Origin: Trochalopteron elliotii
Lineage: Eukaryota; Chordata; Aves; Passeriformes; Leiothrichidae
Assembly: GCA_024734555.1 (NCBI GenBank)
Contig: JANPWX010000444.1
Location: forward strand, 1,180,803 to 1,244,802
Length of the DNA stretch: 64,000 nt
Direction: 5' to 3'
In this document: piece by piece, positions 50,311 to 63,423 of the stretch
Position numbering within the stretch: position 1 is the stretch's first letter
How the letters are laid out: each line of letters begins with the position of its first letter
Position numbers and translations under genes: made by a program
The notes under the pieces: generated by a model
Databases searched by the model: none
What the model was told of the DNA's origin: nothing
Seen by the model: only the letters and a program-made list of their open reading frames with translations

Positions 50311-53300
50311 AAGGGTCCGAAGGTGCCTTCATTCATTTAGGAGAAGGAAATTACACTGACAAAAGCAAAAATTCAGTTTCCTATTTAATATCAGTATAAT
50401 TTAATGAAAGATGAAACTTAAATGTGAAAATATGCAAAACCATAGGCTGGTTTTCTCTGTACTTGGTTCTCATTTGTTTACTCATGCATTGAGTTTCTTG
50501 TGTTTGTGATTTGCTTGGATTTTTGTTTGTTTCACTTCATAGCCTTTGTACATTAAAGTAATTTGTTTGAACTGAATATTGAGAGTGAACAGTGATTTCA
50601 CAAATTAAAGTACTTCTCTAAATTTAATATTTCTTTTATTTCCATGCACAGCTGGTCATTTAGGTATTCACATTAGCAGCTATCACACTCTTCTCCGCAG
50701 CTGCCTACTGGGGTCTCCAATCATCCAACTGAACTGTACTGAATTGTGGTAAACTCAGTACATTTTAAAAGTTTGAGACAAGTACGAAAGACTTGTTAAG
50801 AATATTACCTAAACCAGTAGGAACAAAGGAGAAACATATATTAATTTCTCTTAATATATAACATTATGTTAAATTAATTTTGTCATCATTACTGCCAAGA
50901 CCTTTCATTTTCTGTCCATTATAAAATCTAATTTTTCTTAAAAATCCTCTGTTTATTTCCAAATCATAATTGAAATTTCTGAAGTTCATATACTGTATCT
51001 GTCCAGTCAGACATATGACCAGCTGATGATGCTGTTTAATTGGTTACTTCATAAAATTTGGAAGTGCATGATTGCACGAAATCCACAGATTTCCTCATTC
51101 CACTATTTTCTTTTAGCAGGGGACATCAAAATTTTTTCATCTCTAAATGACTATAAAAAGGAACTGAAGATGGGGTTTTTTTTCTTAGTAACAAGAGCTT
51201 AGATTAAATATATTGAGTTATACTCTTGCATATATTCTTATTCTCCATTTTCTGTCATCTGACAAATTGAACCTGGAGATGTATTTGCAGGTGAGTGACA
51301 GATCAACAGGTATCTTTCTGCAATGGAGTCAGTCAGTGTATTTTGCATGGGAAGTTTACTTATTAGGGTTGTAAATGTGAAAAAAAAGGAAAAAAAAAAG
51401 AAAAATCACTGATATCTCAACTCAAGCTTTTAGAGAAGGAGTAGGAAATATTAAGTCTGCTAGTCTTTTTCTTTCATATATTTGAAGTGGCCTGACCTTC
51501 AGTTCTGTGGTCCAAGTTTTGTTAGGCAGAAATAAAATTCAGAACATAAGATGCTCAGAGGAAATATTATCCTACTACAGCAGAGAAAATAAATACTTTA
51601 AGTCCTTTATCTATGGTGATTTAAAATATTATCTTGTTTTGTGGTACCTGTATTTATTAACCCATTTAAAGCAGTGTTGTTGTTTTTGAGATACCAGAGT
51701 TGGTGTCATCAGATGTCTCCATTTTCTGTTTTTACAAAGAAATATTTTAAAAGTTGTAGAGATCAATTTAACATCTGGCAACAGTTGTCCACTTGAAAAT
51801 GCAAACAGAATTTACTTGGTAACCTGCTTGTGAAAGTCTCAAAACACCATCTGTGGTGTGCAAAAAATATTTGATCTTTCATCCACAGCAGTTTGCATCA
51901 AAATCATGGATTCTTTACAATCCTCAAAAGAAAGCAAGGGAAAGTATTTAAAGGAAAAGTTTTTTTTAAAATTTGAGATTTTGCTGAATTGGAACATGAT
52001 GTACTTGCTGTTTGCAACTTTCAGTAAATACTGTCTTGTTTTGTTGTTTTGCTTGTTTACATACTGAACCAGGTGTATCATGGCAATCTTTTATTTTTAT
52101 TTTTCTATTTTTTTGCTTCTTACTACTACAATTAGTTTATTTTAGTGGAAAATATAATTACTGATAAGCACACGCAATAGAGGATCAGTATTGAAATGTG
52201 ATTGTGTCTGCACAGCCCACAGTATCACAAATGTAAAAGAAATATGTTATAACTCTTACCTTGCTGAAAAGTGCCAATGATTACACATTTTCCACTGGTG
52301 AGGTATAAGTTCTAGAGTTTTTAATCTGAAAAAACTAACTCCCAAAGCAGAAATCAAGACAGTTGAGTTTTGGAAAACATCAATGACCAATTTATGAGAA
52401 GAATACATGATATTGCAGAAACAAACAGATGTGGTGTACAAGGTCTTAGATGAGTGTTGTTTAGATCTGCTCCAGTGCCTTTTATTTTGAAAACATAGAA
52501 CTAAAGGAATGGGTGGTGCAGACTGACTGCTGATGAATGAGTAATTGTTAGGGTATGATGTAACATTTTGGTACTTGTGCTGAAGGAGTAACCAATTAAG
52601 CTTAGAGGTTGCATGAAACTAATTCTTCTCCACATTTCAAAAAGTCCAAGCTAAAATCAACGCAGAAAGATGCCAATAGAAACTACTGGATCCCAGTCAA
52701 ATAGTTTGTTTGGATTCCATTCAATTACAGCAAAACCTAAATAAGACAGACAAAATCTGTGCACAGATATACATACAAGTCTAACACATGGATCTATCTA
52801 TGGTTAAATAAACCATGAAGCAGGAAAAAAGAAGATCTTACTCAGAGGACTAGAAGATAAAAGCTGAATACCTAGAGTTTTCTTTTTACATTATCAGCAA
52901 TTAAATTATATGTATATGCATTCATAGCTCTTACAATATTTCTAAAATTAGAAAGTGGTAAGCTCTAAGACTGAATAAAGTAGTCATCAGAAAGGGAAAA
53001 TTGATGCACAGAATGACAGTTCACATATATAATGGCAGGAGGGATCTGGAAAAGCAGATAAAAAGCAAAAGCAGAAAGCAAGAAAAACAGAAGAGCTTGA
53101 AAGACAGATATATTACATATTTTATTACTCTTAATACTGTGCAATAAATTATATCTTATTTCTTGTTACAAAGTGAATCAAAGGCTGATGTATTTTTTCA
53201 CTGTCATTGTATTTCTATATTAGGACAATAAATTCATGCTTCAATAGCACTCTCATTCTATTAACCGTGTATTTGTCCACAGTATCTGATCTAACAGGAA

Positions 53301-53771
53301 ATTCACTTCAGCACCTCGTCAACATCTCCAAAGGCATCTTGTTTACAATGATTGCTCAGTAAGATTTCTTTGAAAAGTGTGCTTAGTTGGAACAAATAAC
53401 ATTTGCATCTGGTTAGAACATCTGAGTGAATTTTCACAGTGTGACTGCTGTGTAGGTGCTTTTAAAAAACCATGGAACCAACTTGTGCCCAGCCTATTGA
53501 CTGACACATTTTTTCCTTATCTCTTAATAGGCTGTATCACATATAGACACTTTGATTTATGTTATCTCATATCATACATTTCCTTACTTCCAGTTTTAGA
53601 CTTTTAAATAAAGCTGAGAATCAGATGCATCCTTTACCAAGCAGGAAAAAGGATTCTTTTCTGACTTGAAAATCTGTTCTCCTGCATTCAGAGCAGACTT
53701 CAAACAGTATTCCCATCTTAAATAGCCCTGGATATTGTTATCAGAAGCAGGGCCTACCTGAAATATTACAA

Positions 53772-53860
53772 GATATATATATATATAATTATATAATTAT
53801 ATATATATATACACATATTTATACATACATTTATATGTATACATATATTTATATACATGT
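53772..53860. repeat. AT-rich microsatellite
   Basis: Runs of TA/AT dinucleotides broken by aatt are followed by tacaca- and tatg-type variants. Alternating purine-pyrimidine DNA of this kind is unstable and length-variable. Confidence 0.9.
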
Positions 53861-54585
53861 ACACTCCTTATGCTTTGTGGTTTTGATTACATATCCCAGT
53901 AATATTTTCTAGTCAAATTAAACAAAACCAATGAGAAAAGAATTTATTTGCAAACATACATGCACATATTATACATACACAGACGTTAATTATTGCACCT
54001 CTTTACAAATCAATAGCTTTGAACTAACGTGTAAATTTTCTGTCTAGCCACAGAATCACGCTTTTTTAAATTAAATTACTGAGTTGGGTATCCATAATCA
54101 GTGGTGCCTCTGAAGCAGTATTGTTCTTCAGTAAGAATCTTCTATCACACTTAATGAAACAGACTGATTTGTGGTTATTTTGAAGTAGAGGGAATTAGAT
54201 CTACCAGTGGGGAAAGCTCATATCTGGATATGAAAAATACAAGTGCTCTTATTTTGCTATGTAAGTATTGATAACATCTTTCCTTCCTGATCTCATACTT
54301 TTCAATAATGTCTCATTCCTATGAACTGCTTTGAGACTGCTAAACATACAAATTATTAGAAATTATTAGAAATATTTTTTAAAATCTTTGCATTTCCATT
54401 TCTCTTCTTCATGTGAGTCATTAAATCCTTCATTGTTGGAATTTAGCAATCATTTATGACACATAATATTTCTTTTAATACATTAGGACTTCTTACTTTG
54501 TCTGGTAGAAATCCAGTGGGTATTCTGACTCCTAATAGGCAATATTAAAAAATATTCAAAATGAAAATGGTTTTTAGTGTTCATC

Positions 54586-54670
54586 TAATGCCAAATGCTT
54601 GGCATTACAAATTGGTGAGGGTATTCACAGAGCTGTGTCTTGCTAAGGTGCCACTTGCTAATGGTGGCAC
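54586..54670. repeat. Two adjacent perfect short hairpins
   Basis: The first is taatgccaa / ttggcatta with a 4-base loop (54586-54607). The second is gtgccac / gtggcac with an 8-base loop (54649-54670). Both contain TGCCA half-sites. No role can be shown. Confidence 0.6.
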
Positions 54671-55132
54671 TAATTAAAATATCTCACTAAAATGTCTTGC
54701 GAAATGAGATGCTATTTCACTCTAGACCTTTTTCACTATTCTTCATGAACCTCTATAATATTTGTCATTTTACCTCCTTTTTGCCGTTTAATTCTGACTT
54801 CTCTTCTGATGATCTACCTCGTGGTGTTGTGATTATTCTTACTTGGGGTATCTTGTCTCAGATGTTGCAGTTTTATAAAAGGAAGTCTGAGAATCTAAAT
54901 GTTTTAAGCAATTTCATGTGATATTTTTAAGAGGAGAGGGAGATGGTAGGTATTTTCATGTGTCTGTCTCTCTGAGACCTCTCTGAAATTGGTATACCAC
55001 AATCCAGTCTTTACTGAAACAGCTGTTGAAATATTTTGAATTTGAATATACATAACAGTGATCTCCATGATTTAAACAATGAAACCAAACTAACCACAAA
55101 CCTTCCTCCTAATATAAAGGTAGCTAGTCCAG

Positions 55133-55658
55133 TGTTCTTGTTTGTGGTGGGATAGAGTTAATTCTTTTCACAGTAGATGGTATGGGACTATGTTTTGGAT
55201 TTGTGACCAAAATTTTTTTGTGTCGATAACACACCAATGTTTTAGCTCTTGCAGAGTGCTTAAACGGAGTGTAGGCTGGGGGTGCACAAGAAGTTTGGAG
55301 GGGACACAGCTGGGCCAGCTGACCCTCACTGACCGAAGGGATATCCGACATCACATGACATTGCAGGAAGGAATGGGAATATCTGAAGTTGTGGAATCTG
55401 CCTTTCCAAGTCACCATTAAGTGCAATGGAACCTGGCTTTCTTACGAATGAGTGAATACTGCCCAGATCATGGGAAGAAGTGAATGGATGGCCTTGTTCT
55501 GCTTTGTTGGTGCACAGCTTTTCTTTACCTCCTAAACTGTTTTCAACTCACACCATGACTTTTCACGCTTTTATTCTTCAAGTTCTCATCCATCGTGTGG
55601 AGGAAAGTGAGTCACCAGCCGTGTGGGGCTTGACTGCATGCTGGGGTAACCCACAGCA
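55133..55658 (+). mobile_element. Avian ERV solo LTR (family A), uninterrupted
   Basis: This 526-bp LTR begins with TG (tgttcttg) and ends ccacagca. It shares its order of landmarks with the LTR at 24034-25245: gggatagagttaatt, tatgttttggatttgtg, gaggggacacagctggg, gaagggatatccga and gtgtggggcttgactgc. Flanks are tccag (55128-55132) and tccaa (55659-55663), a 5-base target duplication with one mismatch, as expected for retroviral integration. No internal genes remain. Open frames of up to 105 codons across it are not genes. Confidence 0.87.
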
Positions 55659-58600
55659 TCCAAGTTTCATCCTCTCACCAGCCACCTTCAGCTGGCCCTG
55701 GAGTTTGCCAGAACTCTCCTCCAGTAAGTCCAACTTGCTGATGGAAAACAAAGCTGCCATCCCATGTTCTCACCCACCCTGTTCTGTTTGTTTGTAAGGG
55801 TGGTTTTCTACTGTTTGATACCAACTGGTGTCAGAGGTTCTGCAAATGGCAAGGCAATGGTGAGGTGTCCTTTGTGATTATCCTCATCTGGTAAAAATGA
55901 GCTGCTGGATTGGCACTTGCTTTCTTACTCCAGGAAACAGAAATGAAAGGAGCAAAACATATAAAAGGTCAGCTGGGATTTTTTTTTTTATGTTCTCCAC
56001 ATAATTTTCTCCCTTGGTTCCAGTACCTCTGTTTCAGTCTCAGAAAGGGGAACAATATTGTTAGGATTAGTTAGCAGGATTGTACCCAAAATGGTTCAAC
56101 CTGTGATTGCATATGAGTATGTGACACTACAAATATTTCAGCAATGGTGTTGTAATTATATTAATATTCATTGGGTTTACCTCTAAGAAAAATGGTAGTA
56201 TATCTATGTATTTATTTGAAATGCAACCTGTGAAAAACCCATATACTTTTTAATGAATCTCCAATTATGTTCAAAGCTGCTTTATATAGAAGGGTTTGTT
56301 TTATCACCTGTGGGAGCATGTATTTCATAGCTGTTCTCAGATGAAACTGCCTTTGGAAAAGTGCAAACTCCTAGTCATCAAAATGTATTCCTTATTCTTA
56401 TCTTTATTTTAAGTTTTTTTTCAGGATCAGCTTGCATGCCCTAAAATTCCTTTTTTTACCCTCAGATCCTCAAACTAGCTAATTCTAAAAGCTAGAGACA
56501 AAATAATTAGGACTTCTGTGGTTCAGTGCAGAAACTAAAATTGTTTACAATGAACTGGGAAGTTAGAAAAAAACCCAAAAAAACTATTCTTAATTTTTCA
56601 TAGAAAGCTCCTGTAATAAAACTACCAGCTATCTAGGAGTCCCTGACAAGCAAGTACAACAGATCTTAGTCTTTTTGTTCCAAGTTGTTTTCTTTATGTC
56701 TCAAGGAAGATGCTGCATCTGCCAACCTTCCATATGAAACCTTTCTTCTGGCAGTAAATCTTTTTTCTTGTAAGGAAATAAATAGGGTTTACCTTACCCA
56801 GCTGTTTCAGCACAATTAAGAATCAACTTTTCTACAGCAGTGTAATATAAATTATTTTATAAAAATGAATAGTTTTTCCAAATAAAAAGAAACATCCTAT
56901 ATTTGCAAAGGAAGCTGGGTCATAACCACCTCTCTTGCCCATTCCTAGAAGAGATTTTTCTGTAGCCTGAGGAGGACAGAATTTCAGCCAGCTGCTACAA
57001 CAGCCCAAATCCAATGGAGTGATGCTGAAGCAGAAGTGATACAGACAGACATTCCTCTTGTTTAAATTGCTTGCACTGCTGGATCTGGTCTATGTGGCAT
57101 TGGATCTGTCAGGCATGTGCAGGATTATAGCCATGTCTGTGGGATTTCCAGGCACTGGCAGTTCATCAGGTCTTTACTTATATAGAATTACTATTTGCCT
57201 AATCTTTAAATAATAATTCTAAAAAAGAATGAAGAGCTTATTATGGAAGAGGGCCTGTAGAAAATTTAACCTCTTAACTGGACAAATGAATAATGAATGT
57301 AATTTAATTAACAGAATTAATTAATTAAACAGAAATTTGATGTATTTTTGAATATGAAATATATGAATGGGTGGATATGAGGTCTCAAACTGTAGATGGA
57401 ATATAAAAACATTTTGGTGAGCTAAGTTCACAATATTTGGCAGTGAAGGTAACTGAATGTTTACTTCATTTTAAAGACAGATAAAGAGTAAAGACCACAG
57501 AAAAGTGTTTATAATTTTAAGGAAGATAACATGCTTGTGATAGAAAGCTTTCTAATAATGAAAGGAACTATCTGCTAGTCTTTAGCAATGAGCCTTACTG
57601 AATTTTCCATTTTTCACTTTTGGCTTTTCTGCATTTTGCTTCTTTAAAACTTCAAGAATGTATGACATCAAATGGATGATGATGATGGATGATTTTCTTC
57701 TCACAGGTGTATCTGAGTACAAAATATCTGTCTCTGGTTGGGGTGGATTAAGTGAATGGACAGGGAGATTCAAATAATGATCTAATAACAGCTACATCAA
57801 GAGTATATATATTTTCATTTCTCTGGATTGGTTATAACCCTCAGCCCACTGAAACTGACTGTCCATAAAGTCTTTGGTTCTGAAATCCACGTGAAACCAG
57901 AAAGAATTTTTTGAAGTGAAATCTGAGAGTCATGGAATTCTAGATATTTCTTATAGTTACATCCAAAATAAAGGCATTTAGGTTGACTATTCCAGTGAAA
58001 ATCCTATCTTAAAATAAATATGCTCCTTGGCTTTTGGGTTGTTTCTGAATTATTCTCTGCATGTCCTCCATGCATGAAAGAATTTTGAAATCAAAAAGAG
58101 GCAGGAGAGGATATTAATGAGAAGAAAACCTTGAAATAAAAAATCTAGTAAAAATCTATTAATATTTACTAGATATCAGCATGCAAAAAAAAAAAAAAAA
58201 AAGCTAAGCTTCCTTATTTAAAGATTAGAATTAAGCTTCTGTGATAGATGTCGCGTTGGTTGTTGCAGCTGGCTACCCAGAGACTTTGTCAACGAGTTTA
58301 GTCGGTTTCTCTTTCACCTTGGATTACTGTGTTCACTTAGAGTCATTTCAGTGATGCCCTTTTGCTTTTTAATGAAGTATGTCAAAATCTTTACAAAGGT
58401 TTAATCTAACCTTCAGGGATAACAACATGAGAAAAAAAAAAATCCTGGTCTATAAACACATTTTTAAAAGGACATCAGCTATATCTCAGCTCACATAGAC
58501 ATATGTCCGGTGCACTTGTTTTACTGCCCACAAACTAATTGTTAAAGTTCTATACTCACATTAATTCACTTATCACAGCACATCTTGTTGCTGTGTTTGC

Positions 58601-59476
58601 CAGAAAAATAAGAGAAACTTACTGTACACAAAATAATCTCACAGTCTGACAGCATTCCTACTCACTGAACTTACTGAAATATGTACAGGCCTTATGTCCT
58701 TGTTGAAGAGATTAGAACTTGCCCATGTCACCTAGTTTAAAAACAAAGTAAAAAAGCAATATGTTCTTGTTTTTTCCTTCAGTTAAAAAATTTGTGTTAA
58801 GTCATCTGCAGAGGAGCTATCATCTCCTTTAACTGCTACTACTGGTTACATCCAGAGAAAGAGTCTTTACACTGTGTTCAGACATAAGTTGGCAAAACTC
58901 CAATGATTCCTCTTTATGCTGGGACAGGAATGTTTATACAAGCATATTAAATGAAAACCTTCCTCAGAAATACCTTCTGCAGTATAGTAATGCTATCAGA
59001 GAACAGCATCTCATATGGATGCAACTCCACTGGGTGAACTCTCACTGTTTCTAGGGTTGCCTTTCTTCTACTTACTAGTCTTGTGACAACTGGAAGAAGA
59101 GAGCATGAGTAAAGGCAATGAGAAATAACACTGGTAAAATGCAAATGTTTAATAACTTTTTTATTATATATTTTCTATTTCTCCCACTTTAATACCTCTC
59201 TAGACTGATTCTTTTGGTACAAATTATTGTTCTTCTGTGGTGTTTTTCTGTTATGTTTGAGTGTGTTAACTTCTTTTCATAACAGGCAGAAATGTGTAAG
59301 AAATAAAAAATTACAACCACCTATGGATGTACAATGCACTTGACACAGACATTAATTTTTTTCTGTTATTTGAAGAGAATTTCCTATGACTGCTATTCAT
59401 GCCTGTTGCCCCTTCTCTTGGGCATCATGGAGAAGAGTCTGGCTCCCTGTTCTTTACTACCCTCCACTAGATGTTT
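55659..59476. other. AT-rich DNA, no gene seen
   Basis: Includes a TTAATTAA-rich patch near 57295-57345 and an 18-base A-run at 58185-58202. If the exon at 59795 is real, this is probably intron of the same gene. Confidence 0.45.
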
Positions 59477-59516
59477 GATAGGATTCCCTGATAGGATTGA
59501 TAGGATTGATAGGATT
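59477..59516. repeat. Nine-base tandem repeat (GATAGGATT)4
   Basis: Four exact copies of gataggatt, the first separated from the other three by ccct (59486-59489). It produces an Ile/Asp/Arg repeat in one frame. Confidence 0.95.
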
Positions 59517-59794
59517 CCTCGATCCTCCTCTTGTGGAGGATAGTCTCCCACCCATTTGCTGCACTCAAATTTCTCTTTTGTGCAAGTTGGGTAACACGCT
59601 GAATTTGTAATTCAAGGATTTATTATTAATCCAGCTGAAATCTTAGCAGTTCTAGTCAAAACATCACTATTAGTCTAGTGGTGTTGCTAGAACTTAGAGT
59701 TTTAAGGAAGTACAGTTAAAATTAATATACACAAACTTCTGCAAATCAAGCACCTCTTTCTTTTATAATTACTTTCCTTCCACTCATGTCCCAG

Positions 59795-59892
59795 GTCCTG
59801 AGATTGATGGATTTGGGCTGCCAGTGGACAAGTCAGCAGCATACCAAGGTCTTTGCCGGGAGTATGATGATGATTTCTTCATCCACATGTAG
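59795..59892 (+). CDS. Probable terminal coding exon of an unidentified gene (partial)
   Basis: A pyrimidine-rich tract (about 59757-59790) ends in cccag at 59794, a good 3' splice site. The following 95 bases are open in one frame and end in TAG at 59890-59892. The first codon is split, with one base from a previous exon, and 31 codons follow. The translation contains GLPVDKSAAYQGLCREYDDD and ends FFIHM. It is acidic and aromatic near the C-terminus, and GC content and codon use are higher than in the flanks. No membrane segment or family motif is recognised, so I give no gene name. Upstream exons are not visible in the window; a long intron is expected. An ATG-less open frame on the opposite strand also exists but lacks a splice context. 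A cryptic splice site with chance ORF is the alternative. Confidence 0.45.
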
Positions 59893-60010
59893 GAACAAAG
59901 TGGAAGTTGTTTCTACCTGTTGCTAGCACACTCCATGCCTTTATCTTTCATCCCCAGTCCAGGGCTCCACAGTATATCCACATTAGCTATCCGTGAAATG
60001 TGTTCCATCC

Positions 60011-60059
60011 TCTCCTCTCCTCTCCTCTCCTCTCCTCTCCTCTCCTCTCCTCTCCTCTC
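60011..60059. repeat. (TCTCC)n microsatellite, truncated by gap
   Basis: Nearly ten exact TCTCC units run directly into the unsequenced gap, so the true array length is unknown. The strand reads Ser/Pro/Leu or Glu/Arg/Gly repeats in spurious frames. Confidence 0.97.
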
Positions 60060-60289
60060 NNNNNNNNNNNNNNNNNNNNNNNNNNNNNNNNNNNNNNNNN
60101 NNNNNNNNNNNNNNNNNNNNNNNNNNNNNNNNNNNNNNNNNNNNNNNNNNNNNNNNNNNNNNNNNNNNNNNNNNNNNNNNNNNNNNNNNNNNNNNNNNNN
60201 NNNNNNNNNNNNNNNNNNNNNNNNNNNNNNNNNNNNNNNNNNNNNNNNNNNNNNNNNNNNNNNNNNNNNNNNNNNNNNNNNNNNNNNNN
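60060..60289. other. Assembly gap (230 N)
   Basis: Unknown bases begin inside the TCTCC array and end at non-repetitive sequence. The gap falls within 200 bases of the proposed terminal exon, so any 3' UTR continuity is hidden. Confidence 0.99.
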
Positions 60290-63200
60290 GAGGGCTTTGC
60301 CTTTGGGCCTGCTGCCATAACCCAGTTATTAACATAGCATTTATTTCAAGTCCTGCTTTTCTTGTTCATGGCTGTTTTAAAGAGTCCCATTACTCACTGA
60401 GCATAAGTGAGAAGAGAGGCCATATTTTGTACATGGATTGCATTCTTTCTTCTGTGCCTCAAACCTTGTTACTTGCCTTTAGTAATCTGTCCTGGTTTTG
60501 CATTAATTAAATCTTTGGTGAACAGGAATAATTCATGTCAACCCATCACATAACCTAGATCAAATTTCTTTTTCTTTAATAACTTATCAGTCTTTTTCTT
60601 TAATAGCTTAATAGTCTTTCATTCGTGTCTACACAAATTTGGATTTTCTTCTTTATGAAAAGGGATTTTTTTCTAACTTTTGATATAGGAGAAAGCTTTT
60701 CTCCATCTATTTCCTCATCTTGCTGAAAGATTTACAGCTGCTTTTCTCTTATATCAGAATGAAATTTGTTTTCTCTAGTTTCTGCTATTTCTGATGATAA
60801 ATTTGTTTAATTCTACAGATTTATAGGGAATATTTTGACTAGGAAGTGTTTTAGGTAAATGAAGCAACTGTCTGGAAGAGACAGTATGGTTCTCTGAGAG
60901 AGCAACATCTCTACATACATCTGCAGAGCTGCTGTGTTGTTTGAGGTTTTTTTCCCAACAAGATAGGCTATTTCAACTTTACCTATACCAAAATTTTCAT
61001 TTGTATGATTTCCCCATCTGATATCAGAGAAATTTTCTGTGAATAACATTTTCTCCTCTGGGTGTCAGACACTTTGTGACCTTCATTGAAACTAATCTGA
61101 GGTGAAAGGTTGTAAAAATGTAGAGAATAAATGGGGGAAAAATAGCTGTGTGAGAATTGGTTTCCTGAGAGTCAAAAAAACCCCCACAGCTACTAGTGGG
61201 AAATTGTAAGGCATATCTTTATTTTATACTTAATGCCCTTTTATATGGAAAAACTTGATCAATAACTTTAAAGTGCTTGTGTTACGGTGACATTCATCTA
61301 GTACTATCAGGTTGGAAACAATTATTTCCCATGTGGGAAGATACATGTTTTCCATCTTTCTTCTTAAGGCAGAAAGATTACAGGGGGAAGAAGTCAGAGA
61401 ATCTCCTCACTTTCACATCCATATACAGAAATAAACCAATGAGAAAACTTTGCAGGGAGATCAGATTTCATGCCTGTGTACATGCTATACTATGCCTGAT
61501 TTTTGTGAAATGGTCACTTGAGAAGACATTGGGGTTAGACATTGATTAATATCAATGCTGATAAATATATTTTAATTTTGGAATAAAACCACATGAACTC
61601 TTACAGTTAAATGGTCTGCTAAAAATTACAGCATGTGCAATGTATAAACAGATGCTTTTGGGCTTCTTTTACATTCTTAAATATTCCAGAGAAATAAATA
61701 GATACGATTCTGCACAAAGGAAATTTGAAGTGATGCTAGAAGGCAGAGTAACACTGTACTCCACGTATGGAGCTGCTTCTGTACATCTAAACCAGGCCAT
61801 TTGCCTGTGTTTTCCCTCTCTTTGGGCTGATGTTACACAGATCAGCTGAACAGACTCTACTGAAAGCAGGAGCAGGTATCAAGGGAATGGTCATACGGGG
61901 ATATTTGTCTTTTTTGCTATTCAAGTGGTTCAAATAGTTCCATCATGTAGGTTCACATTACACTGGATCCTTTAGGAAGTAGCATTTTAGTTTCAGGTCA
62001 AGAATAGGGTCTAGGGAAACCATTTCCATTTTGCATTCATCTTGATACATTTAATGACTCTTTTCAGACTGCTGCTCTGTTAACCTCATGTGCTTGCAAC
62101 AGAGTCCTCCATAGTATCCATCTTAATTTATGATAATCCCTTTTAACATTGCAAGGAGGCATTTCATGAGTTGTCTCACAATTAAGTATTCTAGTGTGCA
62201 TAATTTTTATTTGGAATGTTGTCGAGCTGATTAATAATAATATTAGAAAAAAAAATAAGTGTGTACTCAGAAAAAAAGGAGGAATTAAAAACTTCTAGTG
62301 TTCCATCTATATGCCATTTTTTTTTTCCTAAAAGAAACTTAAAACTAGAAAGACATGTTGATATTTTTGACTTTTTAAATAAATTCATATTACATAGCAA
62401 TGTCATTTTAATACCAGTTATTGAACATATGTTCTGGGAAAAATGCAAGTTTCAAATATGGGATATGAGATAATAGAATTATATCTCTACCTCCATACTG
62501 GACTATAGTTTTGATGAGTAGTAAATGGAAAATGGAAGAAGAGAGGTCTTAATAGTCAAGAACGATAAAGATTTACTATTGGCTAATTGTAAGTGAATAT
62601 TTACAAGTAGTCTTTCTAGCTAGCAGAATAAAACAGTTTTCTATCCTGAATTCTTAAGGAGGAGAAATTAAGCCCCACTGACATGTGATGGGCCTGAGCA
62701 GGGATGACATGAAGTAGAAACAGGTCCATCAGCCACCCTTCTGCTCAGACCAGAAAGTTTCTAAATAAGAAGCTATTTATGAAGGAGAATAGGATGGTGA
62801 GTTACAGATGCCATGTACAGAGAAGAAGGAAAAGATGTCCTGTTTCAGTAGTCAGGTAGTTGCTGGGTGACCCATGCCTTTGTGGAAACAATGGTGTTGT
62901 ATTTGTTGTGGCAATTTGGAAAAGTACTATAGCTCAGATAGAAGGATCCTCTAATGGAAACCCAGCATGACATGCAATTAAAACATGAATTTTAAAAAGT
63001 GTATGTGTGAATGTGAACTTTCTGAGTGTTGTTTAAAATGGTTTTGCATCATGTTTCAAACATTTTGAATATGGCTTTTGTTTTTCAATGAAACTGGAAA
63101 GGATTTTATGAGTTTGATACTCATGAAGAACCTGAAACTTAAGGACATTTTAAATTTCATCCAAGATGTTAATTATACAATAACCTCTTAGGCAGCATTT

Positions 63201-63423
63201 GATTATTACAGTTAAAGTGCATTTCCTCACTGCTACAAAGCTGAAAAAACTATTGCTAAAGGTGTACCTAATTTTTCTGGCTTGTACCATATGTTTGTAA
63301 GACATACAACTTTTTACTCATTTCATGACATTTTATGTGGTTTTTTGCACTCTTAAATAAAGAAGATTTAATATTTCAGAGCAATTGATGATGTCTTTTT
63401 CAATTCTGTTATCTGAATTGCAG
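60290..63423. other. AT-rich DNA, no gene seen
   Basis: Contains an imperfect 24-base tandem duplication at 60566-60614 (tctttttctttaatarctta unit). The 90-codon frame near 61277-61549 has no recognisable product. Confidence 0.45.
60566..60614. repeat. Imperfect 24-base tandem duplication
   Basis: Two adjacent copies beginning tctttttctttaata differ at a few positions toward the 3' end. It looks like replication slippage. Confidence 0.8.

Larger units (their letters stand above)
49425..55132. other. AT-rich DNA with simple repeats, no gene seen
   Basis: Contains a homeodomain-motif cluster (50268-50310), an A/G-rich run near 51380-51405, the AT microsatellite at 53772-53860 and paired hairpins at 54586-54670, listed separately. 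A strong-looking donor (cag/gtgagt) near 51289 has no convincing exon upstream. Confidence 0.5.

Noticed and set aside
51270..51300. Strong-looking 5' splice site (cag/gtgagt)
   Set aside because: No matching acceptor and open exon could be placed upstream.
55124..55797. ORFs of 92-105 codons
   Set aside because: They fall in the solo LTR at 55133-55658 and its flank.
59913..60510. Long frames across the 60 kb region
   Set aside because: They are open only because unknown bases contain no stop codons.
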